The notes: generated by a model from the sequence alone, not told the origin. Positions 9,711 through 19,064 are shown, counted from the first letter of the stretch. The stretch: 64,000 nt of DNA from Palleniella intestinalis (GCF_013166595.1 NZ_JABKKG010000006.1:1-64000); one strand, 5' to 3'. Program-made: numbers and translations.

Positions 9711-10273
9711 TATAGTTTCAATATCGATTCACCATTGATTTCTAACGTTCCATACATTGGCTTGTTTTCATCAAAACGATTATATCCAACAAGAAATGAT
9801 TCTTCTGACATATTAAAGCGCAATTCAAATCCAGGAATTTCATTGAAAGCGTCTTCTTCCATGGCGACAAATGCATGCGGCAGCAAAACATCTTCATTTC
9901 GGCATAAGCAAATATGCTGCTTGGCAGCAACAGCCGCATCTTCTTCATTCCAAAATGCCAGATGAAGAACAGGATTTATCATCACGCCTCTATTCAGCAC
10001 ACTGCGCTCTCTCATCGCACTCTTTTTTGAAACCTTCCAACCTTTGGCTTGCGTAACCTCCTGCTGCACGCTCATGGACGCATACGAAAGTTTATGTCTT
10101 GCAATCTTTTCTATAATACCTGGCTTTGGAAGCATCTCAGGAAAAAGTTTCTTCTCTATTCCCTCTATAATCGATGGAGTGAGAAACTGCTGGCTATATG
10201 TCTCACTATCTCTAACAGCAGTCCAAGGCTTGATAAAGCCAAAAGGACCTGTATATTTCACAACATAATACAT
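9710..10273 (-). CDS. cas5: Cascade subunit Cas5 (type I-B)
   Basis: The product has 187 residues. It begins MYYVVKYTGPFGFIKPWTAV, with TYSQQFLTPS soon after, which I recognise as the Cas5 pattern of Bacteroidetes I-B loci. Cas5 caps the 5' handle of the crRNA. The frame is open to 10387, but that extension overlaps cas6 and is not Cas5-like, so 10273 is chosen, 14 nt after the cas6 stop. It overlaps the cas3 start by one base. Confidence 0.85.
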   Translation of the reverse strand: MYYVVKYTGPFGFIKPWTAVRDSETYSQQFLTPSIIEGIEKKLFPEMLPKPGIIEKIARHKLSYASMSVQQEVTQAKGWKVSKKSAMRERSVLNRGVMINPVLHLAFWNEEDAAVAAKQHICLCRNEDVLLPHAFVAMEEDAFNEIPGFELRFNMSEESFLVGYNRFDENKPMYGTLEINGESILKL

Positions 10274-10287
10274 AATCTTCCACACAT

Positions 10288-10953
10288 TTAATAAATTGCA
10301 CCAAAACCAATACCTGTAGAATTGCCGATACCGACATTCCACGCAAACTGCTTGCTTTGCAGCGTGCCTTTTATGATGACAGGACACATGCTTGCTTTGT
10401 TCTTTATCCCCTTGTATGTCATGAGCTTTATACGTTTGCCACTATAAGCCATGTCAAACTCAACACTAAAATCAGGATCATCCGGCAGGCCTGCCACTTT
10501 CATTTTTCTTCGTAATGTCTCTGTCATAAGCTCTGACGAACGTTCATCATTATAGGTATAATGTTTATACCTGCCGTCCTCTTCCTGCTGGTGAATGAAA
10601 ACTGGACTTGCCAAATAAAACAATTCCTTGCCGGACAAATCAGGATCTGACACTATAGATACATCACAAACTGTCATACCGCAAAACATATCAGGCTCGT
10701 TTAGTATTGATCTGACAATGTCTCTTATCACATCTTCATCATAAAAGCTGATGAAGAATTTGGCACCGCCAGGAAATACTAGCCCACCATCCTGCATCCT
10801 TCCATTTTGCAACCATGAGAAAGAATACAGTGAAATCATCCCATGGTATGCGTTGTTTTCCCCAATCCATTTATGTATAGTCCCTACAAGTTTCTGTTGA
10901 TAGTCAAAACTAACAAATTCAGTATTAGGAGTCGTTTTTATTATTATTCTCAT
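10288..10953 (-). CDS. cas6: CRISPR pre-crRNA endoribonuclease Cas6
   Basis: The product has 221 residues and is the first gene of the cas operon. Cas6 cleaves the repeat to leave the 8-nt handle. The hallmark glycine-rich loop is at the extreme C-terminus (GIGNSTGIGFGAIY), and His27 in LVGTIHKWIG is a good candidate for the catalytic histidine. Length is normal. The transcript should start near 11045, giving a leader of about 90 nt. Confidence 0.92.
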   Translation of the reverse strand: MRIIIKTTPNTEFVSFDYQQKLVGTIHKWIGENNAYHGMISLYSFSWLQNGRMQDGGLVFPGGAKFFISFYDEDVIRDIVRSILNEPDMFCGMTVCDVSIVSDPDLSGKELFYLASPVFIHQQEEDGRYKHYTYNDERSSELMTETLRRKMKVAGLPDDPDFSVEFDMAYSGKRIKLMTYKGIKNKASMCPVIIKGTLQSKQFAWNVGIGNSTGIGFGAIY

Positions 10954-11051
10954 AGTTATTGGGTTATATTAATTATTACCTCTCTGTAAGCTATTGCATA
11001 AACTTCAGCAAATCCAGATAGTAGGCATTTTCACTAATTAGGTTCACATTA

Positions 11052-11083
11052 CAAAGGTACAAAAATAAAATATGTGATAACAA
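11052..11083 (-). promoter_or_regulatory. Promoter of the cas operon
   Basis: On the minus strand TTGT (11083-11080) lies 20 nt before TACCTTTG (11059-11052), close to the Bacteroidetes sigma consensus. It faces cas6 and is the only good promoter in the 414-nt gap between cas6 and rpsJ, so the cas genes are probably not read from rpsJ. Confidence 0.65.
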
Positions 11084-11117
11084 GGCTACACCTATATATA
11101 ACATTAATTAACCTTAA

Positions 11118-11129
11118 GTTTTAATTCCA
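11118..11129 (-). other. CRISPR-repeat-like half-site upstream of the cas promoter
   Basis: The 12 bases GTTTTAATTCCA match the first 12 bases of the array repeat with one mismatch. Read on the minus strand they keep the handle side of the repeat (TGGAATTAAAAC). The rest of the 29-nt unit does not match. It could be a chance match in A+T-rich DNA or a degenerate repeat of a CreA-type guide RNA. Confidence 0.35.
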
Positions 11130-11180
11130 CCATGGGTTTACTAAGCCGTTGAAGCAAGATAAGAGACGCAAAATTGAGAG

Positions 11181-11246
11181 TGACACTTCACTATACAAAA
11201 GGTGACACTTTACATGTGTAAAAAATATTAAACTGTAAAGTGTCAC
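11181..11246. repeat. 22-nt-period degenerate repeats between cas6 and rpsJ
   Basis: GTGACACTTCAC at 11181 and GTGACACTTTAC at 11203 begin two 22-nt units. A third unit ends with the reverse complement (TAAAGTGTCAC, 11236-11246), making an 11-bp perfect inverted repeat with 11203-11213. The same 22-nt spacing recurs at 16319 and 32385. Confidence 0.5.
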
Positions 11247-11304
11247 ACTAAGATAATTTACAATTTAGCTCAAATAAAACAAACCCAAGCAAAAAACGCA
11301 AACT

Positions 11305-11336
11305 CGGCTGCCTAACAAATGAATGTTAAGCAGCCG
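11305..11336 (-). terminator. Terminator after rpsJ
   Basis: A 12-bp stem with one mismatch (arms CGGCTGCCTAAC and GTTAAGCAGCCG) and an 8-nt loop lies 31 nt beyond the rpsJ stop. On the minus strand a run of six T follows after nine bases; on the plus strand TTTTT follows directly. It separates the str operon from the cas operon. Confidence 0.6.
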
Positions 11337-11367
11337 GTTTTTATAATGTATGTTTACAAGAGAGTGA

Positions 11368-11673
11368 CTACACCTTGATTTCAACCTCAACACCTGAAGG
11401 GAGCTCAAGCTTCATCAGGGCGTCAACAGTCTTGGCTGTTGAGCTGTAGATGTCGATAAGGCGCTTGTAGTCGGAGAGCTGGAACTGCTCACGTGACTTC
11501 TTGTTAACGAAGGTTGAACGGTTGACGGTGAAGATGCGCTTGTGAGTTGGGAGTGGAATAGGACCGCTGACAACTGCACCTGTGGCCTTAACAGCCTTCA
11601 CAATCTTCTCTGCTGACTTGTCTACGAGCATGTGGTCGTAGCTCTTCAGCTTGATACGAATTTTCTGACTCAT
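11368..11673 (-). CDS. rpsJ: 30S ribosomal protein S10
   Basis: The product has 101 residues beginning [20 protein letters not shown], the standard S10 start, and carries [32 protein letters not shown] S10 sequence across residues 35-65. S10 is in the 30S head and also acts as NusE in antitermination. The frame is open to 11739 but the extension is not S10. It is the last gene of rpsL-rpsG-fusA-rpsJ here; a terminator and the CRISPR locus follow instead of rplC. Confidence 0.98.
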   Translation of the reverse strand: MSQKIRIKLKSYDHMLVDKSAEKIVKAVKATGAVVSGPIPLPTHKRIFTVNRSTFVNKKSREQFQLSDYKRLIDIYSSTAKTVDALMKLELPSGVEVEIKV

Positions 11674-11791
11674 TAGTTCTTGTTTGTTTTGTTTGTATGA
11701 GATATATGATTGTGAAAGAGGGATTCCGTAAAGAGTCATTTGCTCACGGAGTCCCTTTTCACATTTTGTCTTTGCTTAGTGCGTGACCGGA

Positions 11792-13909
11792 TTATACGAG
11801 GTCAGCGCGTCCGTTGCATTCCTCGAGGATAGCCTTAGCGATAGAGCTTGACACTGCCTCGTGGTGGTCGTACTCCATTGAAGAAGTTGCACGGCCTGAA
11901 GTGATGGTACGGAGAGCTGTCACGTAGCCGAACATCTCTGCCAATGGCACCATAGCCTTCACGATGCGAGCACCGCTGCGAGCCTCTTCCATGCCCTGCA
12001 CCATACCACGGCGCTTGTTAAGGTCACCGATAACGTCACCCATGTTCTCTTCCGGAGTAACAACCTCCACCTTCATGATAGGCTCCATGAGGCAAGGACC
12101 TGCCTTAGGACATGCGTTCTTGAAGGCGTTGCGTGCTGCAAGCTCGAATGACAACTGGTCAGAGTCAACCGGGTGGAAGCTACCGTCGATAAGAGTAACC
12201 TTGAGGCCTGTAACAGGGAATCCACCAAGCACACCTGCCTTCAGGCAGTCCTCGAAGCCCTTCTGTACAGAAGGCACGAACTCCTTAGGCACGTTACCAC
12301 CCTTAACCTCGTTGATGAACTGAAGGTCGCCCTCCTTGTAGTCCTCATCCTTAGGACCGACGTTAACGATGATGTCAGCGAACTTACCACGGCCACCGGA
12401 CTGCTTCTTGTAGACCTCACGGAGGTTAACCTCGCGTGTGATAGCCTCCTTGTAGTTAACCTGTGGCTTACCCTGGTTACATTCTACCTTGAACTCACGC
12501 TTCAGACGGTCGATGATGATATCGAGGTGGAGCTCACCCATACCTGAGATGACTGTCTGACCTGACTGTTCGTCAGTGCGCACTGTGAAGGTTGGGTCCT
12601 CCTCAGCAAGCTTAGCGAGACCGTTGTCAAGCTTAGCGATGTCAGCCTGTGACTTAGGCTCAACAGCGATAGAGATAACGGTGTCAGGGAATGTCATTGA
12701 CTCGAGTACGATCGGATGTGCCTCGTCACAGAGTGTGTCACCTGTGCGGATGTCCTTGAAACCTACACCTGAGCCGATGTCACCTGCTGCAATCTCCTCT
12801 ACAGGGTTCTGCTTGTTGGAGTGCATCTGGAAGAGGCGGCTTACGCGCTCTTTCTTTCCTGAGCGTGGGTTGTAAACGTATGAACCTGCAGCGACAACAC
12901 CAGAGTAGACGCGGAAGAATACGAGACGACCAACGTATGGGTCAGTAGCAATCTTGAATGCCAGAGCTGATGTAGGCTCTGACTCAGATGGCTTGCGGTC
13001 TTCCTCTTCCTCTGTGTCAGGGTTTGTACCTACGATGTTCTCAGTGTCAACCGGTGAAGGGAGGAGTGCGCAGACATAGTCAAGCATTGTCTGTACGCCC
13101 TTGTTCTTGAATGAAGAGCCACAGAGCATAGGAACACACTGGAGAGAGAGTGTACCCTTACGGATAGCAGCGATAATCTCTTCCTCTGTGATTGTGGAAG
13201 GATCCTCAAAATACTTCTCCATGAGAGCCTCATCGAACTCAGCGGCAGACTCAAGGAGCTTGTCGCGCCATTCGTTGCACTCGTCAACCATGTCAGCAGG
13301 GATGTCCTCTACATCATAGTCAGCACCCATTGTCTCGTCATGCCAGAAGATAGCCTTCATCTTCACGAGGTCAACCAAGCCCTTGAAATTCTCCTCTGCA
13401 CCGATTGGGCAGCAGAGGCTTACAGGGTTAGCGCCAAGGACTTCCTTCATCTGCTTAACCACGTCATAGTAGTTAGCACCTGAACGGTCCATCTTGTTGA
13501 CATATCCGATACGTGGCACATTGTACTTGTCAGCCTGACGCCATACAGTCTCGGACTGTGGCTCCACGCCACCTACTGCACAGTATGTTGCGACTGCACC
13601 GTCAAGAACACGGAGTGAACGCTCCACCTCAGCGGTGAAGTCAACGTGTCCCGGAGTGTCGATAAGGTTGATCTTATACTGCTTGCCAAGATAGTTCCAG
13701 AAACATGTTGTGGCAGCGGATGTGATAGTGATACCGCGCTCCTGCTCCTGAGCCATCCAGTCCATTGTTGCGCTACCGTCGTGAGTCTCACCGATTTTGT
13801 GAGTCTTACCTGTGTAGAAGAGGATACGCTCTGATGTTGTTGTCTTACCGGCATCGATGTGAGCCATGATACCGATGTTACGGGTAAAATGCAAATCGTG
13901 TTTTGCCAT
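11792..13909 (-). CDS. fusA: Elongation factor G
   Basis: This 705-residue translocase GTPase has G1 [16 protein letters not shown] near residue 16, switch [10 protein letters not shown], and G4 NKMD. Domains II to V follow with typical length, ending in the domain V motif [15 protein letters not shown]. It drives tRNA-mRNA translocation and ribosome recycling. It lies between rpsG and rpsJ, the usual str operon order. Bacteroidetes often carry further EF-G paralogues, but the str-linked copy should be the main one. Confidence 0.98.
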   Translation of the reverse strand: MAKHDLHFTRNIGIMAHIDAGKTTTSERILFYTGKTHKIGETHDGSATMDWMAQEQERGITITSAATTCFWNYLGKQYKINLIDTPGHVDFTAEVERSLRVLDGAVATYCAVGGVEPQSETVWRQADKYNVPRIGYVNKMDRSGANYYDVVKQMKEVLGANPVSLCCPIGAEENFKGLVDLVKMKAIFWHDETMGADYDVEDIPADMVDECNEWRDKLLESAAEFDEALMEKYFEDPSTITEEEIIAAIRKGTLSLQCVPMLCGSSFKNKGVQTMLDYVCALLPSPVDTENIVGTNPDTEEEEDRKPSESEPTSALAFKIATDPYVGRLVFFRVYSGVVAAGSYVYNPRSGKKERVSRLFQMHSNKQNPVEEIAAGDIGSGVGFKDIRTGDTLCDEAHPIVLESMTFPDTVISIAVEPKSQADIAKLDNGLAKLAEEDPTFTVRTDEQSGQTVISGMGELHLDIIIDRLKREFKVECNQGKPQVNYKEAITREVNLREVYKKQSGGRGKFADIIVNVGPKDEDYKEGDLQFINEVKGGNVPKEFVPSVQKGFEDCLKAGVLGGFPVTGLKVTLIDGSFHPVDSDQLSFELAARNAFKNACPKAGPCLMEPIMKVEVVTPEENMGDVIGDLNKRRGMVQGMEEARSGARIVKAMVPLAEMFGYVTALRTITSGRATSSMEYDHHEAVSSSIAKAILEECNGRADLV

Positions 13910-13930
13910 TTTCTTTTTCCTCCTTAAATA

Positions 13931-14407
13931 TTAGAAACGGAAATGAGCGAATGCACGGTTAGCCTCAGCCATACGGTGCATGTCCTCCTTACGCTTGAAT
14001 GCGCCACCCTGGTTGTTGTATGCGTCCATGATCTCAGCAGCGAGCTTGTCAGCCATACCCTTGCCACCACGCTTGCGTGCGAAGAGGATCATGTTCTTCA
14101 TTGACACGGACTCGCGGCGGTCAGGACGGATCTCTGTAGGAACCTGGAATGTCGCACCACCGATACGGCGGCTCTTAACCTCGACGTGAGGAGTAACGTT
14201 GTCGAGAGCCTGCTTCCATATTTCGAGAGCTGACTTCTCTTCGTTCTGCATCTTCTCACCGACAGTCTTGAGGGCGTTGTAGAAAATCTCGTAAGAGAGG
14301 TTCTTCTTGCCATCATACATAAGGTGGTTCACGAACTTTGACACTTTCTGATCATTGTACACCGGATCCGGAAGGATTACGCGCTTCTTTGGTTTTGCTT
14401 TTCTCAT
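13931..14407 (-). CDS. rpsG: 30S ribosomal protein S7
   Basis: The product has 158 residues, [20 protein letters not shown] at the N-terminus and [19 protein letters not shown] centrally, both diagnostic of S7. It nucleates assembly of the 30S head. It lies 21 nt upstream of fusA and 156 nt downstream of rpsL; the wider rpsL-rpsG gap carries no evident second promoter. Confidence 0.98.
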   Translation of the reverse strand: MRKAKPKKRVILPDPVYNDQKVSKFVNHLMYDGKKNLSYEIFYNALKTVGEKMQNEEKSALEIWKQALDNVTPHVEVKSRRIGGATFQVPTEIRPDRRESVSMKNMILFARKRGGKGMADKLAAEIMDAYNNQGGAFKRKEDMHRMAEANRAFAHFRF

Positions 14408-14563
14408 TGTTTTGTTTGTCGTTTAATCTTGCATGGGGCTGTCATTTTCTTGTTCTTCAACGTCCTCTCATGGACATTTACTCAACCTTTATATAGACTC
14501 CAGCAAAACTTTCTTGTTTGTTTTTCTTTCTAAAAGATGTCTTGTGCTATATCTGTAACCTGA

Positions 14564-14944
14564 TTACTTCTTAGCCTTAGGACGCTTTGCTCCGTACTTT
14601 GAACGGCGCTGTGTACGGTTAGCCACACCTGCGGTATCGAGTGTACCACGCACGATATGGTAACGTACACCCGGAAGGTCTTTCACACGACCGCCACGTA
14701 CAAGCACGATAGAGTGCTCCTGGAGGTTGTGTCCCTCTCCCGGGATGTAGGAGTTGACCTCCTTCTGGTTTGTCAAACGAACACGGGCAACCTTACGCAT
14801 TGCCGAATTAGGCTTCTTAGGTGTTGTTGTGTAGACACGCACACAAACGCCGCGACGCTGTGGGCACGCCTCCAGAGCCGGAGACTTGCTCTTGTCTACG
14901 AGCACCTTTCTGCCTTTTCTAACTAATTGCTGAATTGTAGGCAT
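14564..14944 (-). CDS. rpsL: 30S ribosomal protein S12
   Basis: The product has 126 residues and the S12 signature [20 protein letters not shown]. Lys43 and Lys88, sites where substitution gives streptomycin resistance in other bacteria, are both lysine here. It is the first gene of the str operon. The promoter-like TAACTTTG upstream supports transcription starting about 75 nt before the start codon. rpoB-rpoC, common neighbours upstream in related genomes, are not adjacent. Confidence 0.98.
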   Translation of the reverse strand: MPTIQQLVRKGRKVLVDKSKSPALEACPQRRGVCVRVYTTTPKKPNSAMRKVARVRLTNQKEVNSYIPGEGHNLQEHSIVLVRGGRVKDLPGVRYHIVRGTLDTAGVANRTQRRSKYGAKRPKAKK

Positions 14945-15027
14945 AATTTTTTGTTTTTAATTTATATATTATTGTATTTACTTATATGCATAGGTATACA
15001 CGACTCCCATAAAGCCGATTCAGGGTG

Positions 15028-15035
15028 CAAAGTTA
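15028..15035 (-). promoter_or_regulatory. -7 element of the str operon promoter
   Basis: The minus strand reads TAACTTTG followed by GC, a strong Bacteroidetes -7 element, 84 nt upstream of rpsL. The -33 region is A+T-rich without a clear TTTG. The remainder of the 14,945-15,232 gap shows nothing else that I can support. Confidence 0.55.
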
Positions 15036-15232
15036 CACAATTTCCCTAAAATAACATAATTAAATAGATATTTACCGCCATACCAATACTAAATTTTAAG
15101 ATAATATAACTTTTAAGCATATCATTTAGCAAAACAAGGCAATACAAATCATACATTCACACCTCCCCTGCCATGGAAATCATGGCATTGATAGCGATGT
15201 GTAGCATGGATAATGTCAGGTTTCGTGACAGA

Positions 15233-15811
15233 CTACAGCAGGGCGGTGATGGCTGTGGCGGGAAGTTCCAATTTGGAGAAGGCGAACATCTTCTTGCCGA
15301 GGTCTTTCAGTGAGGCACCGATGTGCCATACTTCTACACCGTCAACAATAAGGAAACGGTCGTGGGATTTCTTGCAGGTGTGCAGGTTTATCGAGGGATA
15401 TTGGCTGTTGTGCTTCTGCAAATCCAGTTGCAGCCGTTGGCTGATGGTCTGCGTGTAGATGTCTGCTGTCACACCGTCGCCACGCTTACTTAGCATCAGC
15501 AGCACCGACTCGTCCACATAATTGTCTATCAGCAAGAGGGATTTCCGTGCGGAGCGTATCAGGTCAGTGGCGAACTTATAAGCATCAAACAGCTGTCCGT
15601 CGTAGAAAATCCCTTCCACCGGAGGCAGCGAGGTGCGGACAAAGAAGCCTATCTTTCGGGAATGTTCAGCGACAGTATGCTCCAACTCTGTCAGACGGCG
15701 GTTGACAGAATAGCCTTTCAGCAGATAGTCTTTCAGCACACTGTTTGCCCAACGGCGGAAAAGAGTGGCATTTTTGCTGTTCACACGGTAGCCGACAGAA
15801 AGGTTTTCCAT
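15233..15811 (-). CDS. N-terminally truncated RhuM-like protein with a PLD-like C-terminal domain
   Basis: The frame is open from 15883 (216 residues), but I start at the ATG at 15811 (192 residues) because a near-perfect promoter at 15892-15861 places the transcript start below the upstream ATGs. The beginning SVGYRVNS, followed by LFRRWANSVLKDYLLKGYSV, matches the second half of RhuM-type domains; the usual first 70-80 residues are absent. The C-terminal part has HDRFLIVDG, a variant H-x-R/K-x4-D phosphodiesterase motif, and WHIGASLKDLGKKMFAFSK. The role is unknown. It is either a decayed accessory gene or a functional short form. Confidence 0.6.
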   Translation of the reverse strand: MENLSVGYRVNSKNATLFRRWANSVLKDYLLKGYSVNRRLTELEHTVAEHSRKIGFFVRTSLPPVEGIFYDGQLFDAYKFATDLIRSARKSLLLIDNYVDESVLLMLSKRGDGVTADIYTQTISQRLQLDLQKHNSQYPSINLHTCKKSHDRFLIVDGVEVWHIGASLKDLGKKMFAFSKLELPATAITALL

Positions 15812-15860
15812 AGCATAAGAATAAAAGCTCCCACGACTGAGCTTGTAAGGGGGTATGCTG

Positions 15861-15892
15861 CAAAAGTACAACATTGTTCCCACACCGCCAAA
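15861..15892 (-). promoter_or_regulatory. Consensus Bacteroidetes promoter of the truncated RhuM-like gene
   Basis: On the minus strand TTTG (15892-15889), exactly 20 nt, then TACTTTTG (15868-15861). Both boxes match consensus. The predicted transcript starts near 15854, inside the open frame. Confidence 0.75.
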
Positions 15893-16318
15893 CTTTGGGG
15901 ATATTTTTGCTTATAACGTTTGATTTTCTTTTATACTTTTCCTTTGTGCCACATGACTTATTTTAGAAATACATTCCTTTTGAATAGTCGCAAACTTTGC
16001 GACAACTGACATACAGTGCAACTTTTCTTACTGTGCATTGTTCACATACTTGGCTATAGTCTTGCCATCTCGGGCAAAATTGTGTAGTCCACCTCGCTCA
16101 CCATACGGAACTCCTCCATGTAAAGCATATAGACCAACACACCTTTTCCTAAAGAACATTGATTCCATAAGGAGAAGAAACCTTAAATCCCCCAAGAAAA
16201 ACGTCACGCCTCCAAACAGTTCTGATTATCCGACATGGAAAGAGCTCCGGTGCAGTCTCTCTACCTTAACAAAACCGAAGGGAAGCAACACATCCCCATG
16301 TCATACTATGTGACAAAC
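15893..16318. other. Intergenic stretch without a supported gene
   Basis: The region between the RhuM-like gene and the 22-nt repeats contains short open frames on both strands, none with a recognisable product, start context or promoter. I see no tRNA-like or terminator structure in it. Confidence 0.5.
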
Positions 16319-16406
16319 TGAAAGGTAATGCTTTGCATTGCAAAAGGCTACACTTGACTTGGCAAAAGGTAACCTTTTGTTGGCCAAAGTGTTACCTTTT
16401 GGCATA
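16319..16406. repeat. Four 22-nt degenerate tandem repeats upstream of the porin-like gene
   Basis: Units start at 16319, 16341, 16363 and 16385, each beginning with a form of CAAAAGGTA or GAAAGGTA and most containing CCTTTTG. The third unit contains the palindrome CAAAAGGTAACCTTTTG. Spacing is exactly 22 nt. Compare the blocks at 11181 and 32385. Confidence 0.6.
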
Positions 16407-16611
16407 TCAACTATATTTTAACATTTATCAATCTTTTGGTTTATCAAAAATTGAGCACAAGTTATCACTTTGCAAGCAACCACACCCTATTTGACTGCAT
16501 ATTGACAAAAGCGAATCATTGACTACTCACCTATCGATTAAAGAGCATATTCTTCAACCTGTCATTTGCCAAGCATTTGAATCCTGCAACCCAATTACCT
16601 ATTTTTAGGTA

Positions 16612-16642
16612 TTGCCCCGGAAAAAGAAACTTTGTAATTTTG
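16612..16642 (+). promoter_or_regulatory. Promoter of the porin-like gene
   Basis: ATTG (16612-16615), 19 nt, then TAATTTTG (16635-16642), followed by the start codon at 16679. This is a good Bacteroidetes promoter and supports the downstream start rather than the ATG at 16577. Confidence 0.65.
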
Positions 16643-16678
16643 CACCTCGATTCAAAAACAGAAAATCAAGAACAAAAT

Positions 16679-17569
16679 ATGAGAAAAGCAATCATCTGCC
16701 TCTGTGCAATGGCGGTCATGTCACTCACGGCGGCGGCAAATGAGGACAACGGCAGCAAAACAAGGGACAACTCGATAGCCGTTGAGGGCTACGGCGAGAC
16801 GGGAATAATGAAAACGCAAGACGGCTGGAGCGCAATCGACCCGCATATAGTAGCCGGCGCGGAGTACACATGGAGGGACGGATGGAGCGCATTCGGAGAG
16901 GTGGAGTACATGGATGAGGTGGACATCACACAGTTTTTCATACAGAAGACCTTCACGGAATGGGCAACGGTACGCCTCGGAAAGATGACTGTGCCTTTCG
17001 GCATCTCCAACATACACGACAATCCAATGAACCATTTCGCCGTGTCCCTGCCGGCGGGTGAGATAGAGATTCTGCCCGAGAACTGCAATCTCATGGGCAT
17101 CTCGTTCCTCGGAAGCAGGAAGACATGGAATTATGAGGCGCAAATGCTGCTGCAGAATGGCTCCTTGGCAGTGGCTGTGCACATCGAGAACAGCCCTGAC
17201 GACAATCTCAGCCTTGGCATCGGCGGATATTACGACGGCAAGTTCATTGTCAGCGGCAACCTCAATCTCTCCTCCGATGCTTTCACCGGGCGTGCCATTG
17301 CCACCTATTCGCAGACGGCAAAGGCTGTCCATTGTGGTGCGGAGGCCGGCTATGACCTGCTCCATGGCCTGTCAAAAGCCGGGAGTCGGCTTTTCGCCTT
17401 CGCACGCTATGATTTCTCCAACCATGAGGAGGACTGCCACAGTGTGACCGTAGGCCTGAACTACCTGCCCATCAAGCACATAGTCGTCAAGGCGGAGTAC
17501 GCAAGGAACATGCTCCCCGCGTCTTCCGAAAACAATTTCGCAATAGGTGTCGGCATATCGTTGCCGTAA
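16679..17569 (+). CDS. Exported porin-like beta-barrel protein
   Basis: The product has 296 residues with a clear signal peptide (MRKAIICLCAMAVMSLTAAA). Alternating aromatic and polar segments such as GWSAFGEVEYMDEVDI, TVRLGKMTVPFGI and HIVVKAEYARNML resemble phosphate-selective-porin-like outer-membrane barrels, including the GKMTVPFG turn found in that group. It is shorter than OprO/OprP porins. I infer an outer-membrane channel but cannot name a substrate. The longer frame from 16577 would start upstream of the promoter. No operon partner is evident. Confidence 0.65.
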   Translation: MRKAIICLCAMAVMSLTAAANEDNGSKTRDNSIAVEGYGETGIMKTQDGWSAIDPHIVAGAEYTWRDGWSAFGEVEYMDEVDITQFFIQKTFTEWATVRLGKMTVPFGISNIHDNPMNHFAVSLPAGEIEILPENCNLMGISFLGSRKTWNYEAQMLLQNGSLAVAVHIENSPDDNLSLGIGGYYDGKFIVSGNLNLSSDAFTGRAIATYSQTAKAVHCGAEAGYDLLHGLSKAGSRLFAFARYDFSNHEEDCHSVTVGLNYLPIKHIVVKAEYARNMLPASSENNFAIGVGISLP

Positions 17570-18051
17570 GAGACGATATGGGAGGCATCCTCTCTTGTTA
17601 TCGCTCGAAGAAAGAAAAGAACCAAAAGAACCTTCCCTTTGCAGGCATTGCTGATAATCAATGCCATGGCGAAGCCGTTTCTTTAAGTTCTTTGATTTCT
17701 TGGAGTCATGTTCCTCAAAACAGCATCATACTGAGCAAAATGGTTCTTCTCATAATCAGTTATGTTTGTTTTTTATGTGCAAAATCAGTCAACAACCAAG
17801 TGCTAATTTACAAAATATATTTGAGAAAATTTTCTTTTTGTATCAAAATTCTATTTCCCACAAACAAAAAAAATTATTGGTGTCGTCCGGTAAAACGCAA
17901 AATACATCTCTGATTGTATATGCGTCCGGATGTTTATGTGCAGAAAACCGCGTCAGCGGTTTAATACAGTAGCTTTATATTTAACTATTACTGTCCGGTA
18001 AAACTCCACAAGTTGTTGTGGAATCACATTTTCATAGGAAATGTTTCTCAT
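17570..18051. other. Intergenic region with two copies of a GTCCGGTAAAAC motif
   Basis: No gene is supported here. GTCCGGTAAAAC occurs at about 17,885 and again at about 17,991 in the same orientation, about 106 nt apart. This may be debris of an insertion sequence end, but no transposase remnant is readable. Confidence 0.3.
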
Positions 18052-18312
18052 AAAGTGTGGCGGAGCCACAGTCCTTACGGTAACTGCGGGCTTCAGCCCT
18101 GCGGGCAGTGAATAGTCCATACATAACGTGTGGCAGCGCCACACTCCTTTATGGTCCATCTTCGCACAAGCGTATGAAGTGGATTGTTGAGGTTCGTGCC
18201 GTCTTGTTCAGCATAAAGGAGTGTGGTTCTACCACACAGCGTTTGAGTTGCTTTACAGTCCTCACGGCTAAAGCCGGAGGTTACCGTAAGGGTTGTGGCT
18301 CCGCCACACTTT
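18052..18312. repeat. 261-bp nested palindromic element
   Basis: The outer arms 18052-18070 and 18294-18312 pair perfectly over 19 bp. Next inward, 18073-18084 pairs with 18280-18291 over 12 bp. An inner pair 18139-18153 with 18212-18226 is perfect over 15 bp. Smaller hairpins sit between them (for example GTGTGGCAGCGCCACAC). No gene is inside. It could be a MITE, a composite REP-type element or a structured RNA. Confidence 0.8.
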
Positions 18313-18397
18313 GCATGGAGATGTTGACAATAAGGCAGGAGTGTTTTCGCAAATCAATTTTGTTTGACTATAAACGGCTGTTGGGAATTGCTCTATG

Positions 18398-19024
18398 TCA
18401 TCTGCTTGCGGCTTCCAGCTTCTCGATAAGTTCAGCCACATCACGCCCGTCCATGAGAGCATGGTTGACGGAAACGGAAACCGGAAGCAGGTGCTTGCCA
18501 TTCTCCGTTATCAACTTTCCGGTGGAAATGCGAGGAACGGAATCGCCCCTGCCAAAAGAGACTGCGTGCTTCATTTCCGAGAATGCGAACCAAGGGAGAG
18601 CCGAATAACGAATCAAATCCTCACGCCCCGTATTGTCGGAGAAAGCGAGCCCGCTGCTGTTCTTCACTCTCTCCACCTCTTTATCGGCGTTTTGCGCAAA
18701 TACGGCAAAATCCGGATTGTATTCGAAGAAGCCGAAACCGAATGTCCCGTCATCCCTTCCTATGGTCGGCGACACGTGAACCGTGTCGTACTTCACGACA
18801 TTCCCATCTTCGATGCGCAACTTGAAAGCCTCTGTCTCGTTTATGCATCGCAGCAAGAAATGCACAGAATACAGGAAGAAGGATTTTTGTTCCGCCTTGC
18901 ATCTCTTGCGGACATTTGTGAAATCCACCAAAGTGGTGACCCCGAAAAAGGGGTCGTCAAAGGAGGAGAAGAACTCGAAATGCTCTCTCCTGTTCCATTT
19001 TTCCAAATCAACGAACTGTTTCAT
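18398..19024 (-). CDS. Chloramphenicol acetyltransferase-family protein (CatA-like)
   Basis: The product has 208 residues and the CAT fold signature: FFSSFDDPFFGVTTLVDFT near the start and the catalytic HxxxDG motif in NHALMDGRDVAELIEKL close to the C-terminus. CAT enzymes transfer acetyl from acetyl-CoA to a hydroxyl. Bacteroidales chromosomes commonly carry such homologues whose substrate is unproven, so drug resistance should not be assumed. It is transcribed alone; a 13-bp hairpin lies upstream between it and the Cu exporter. Confidence 0.85.
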   Translation of the reverse strand: MKQFVDLEKWNRREHFEFFSSFDDPFFGVTTLVDFTNVRKRCKAEQKSFFLYSVHFLLRCINETEAFKLRIEDGNVVKYDTVHVSPTIGRDDGTFGFGFFEYNPDFAVFAQNADKEVERVKNSSGLAFSDNTGREDLIRYSALPWFAFSEMKHAVSFGRGDSVPRISTGKLITENGKHLLPVSVSVNHALMDGRDVAELIEKLEAASR

Positions 19025-19064
19025 TTGTTTTCTCTTTTTTCAATTCCGGTCAGGTCAACCGGCA

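Noticed and set aside
16721..17365. 214-codon frame antisense to the porin-like gene
   Set aside because: The sense frame has a promoter, signal peptide and barrel pattern; the antisense frame has none.
18398..19024. Dedicated chloramphenicol resistance gene
   Set aside because: CAT-fold proteins are common in Bacteroidales chromosomes with unknown substrates, and nothing here marks a resistance cassette.
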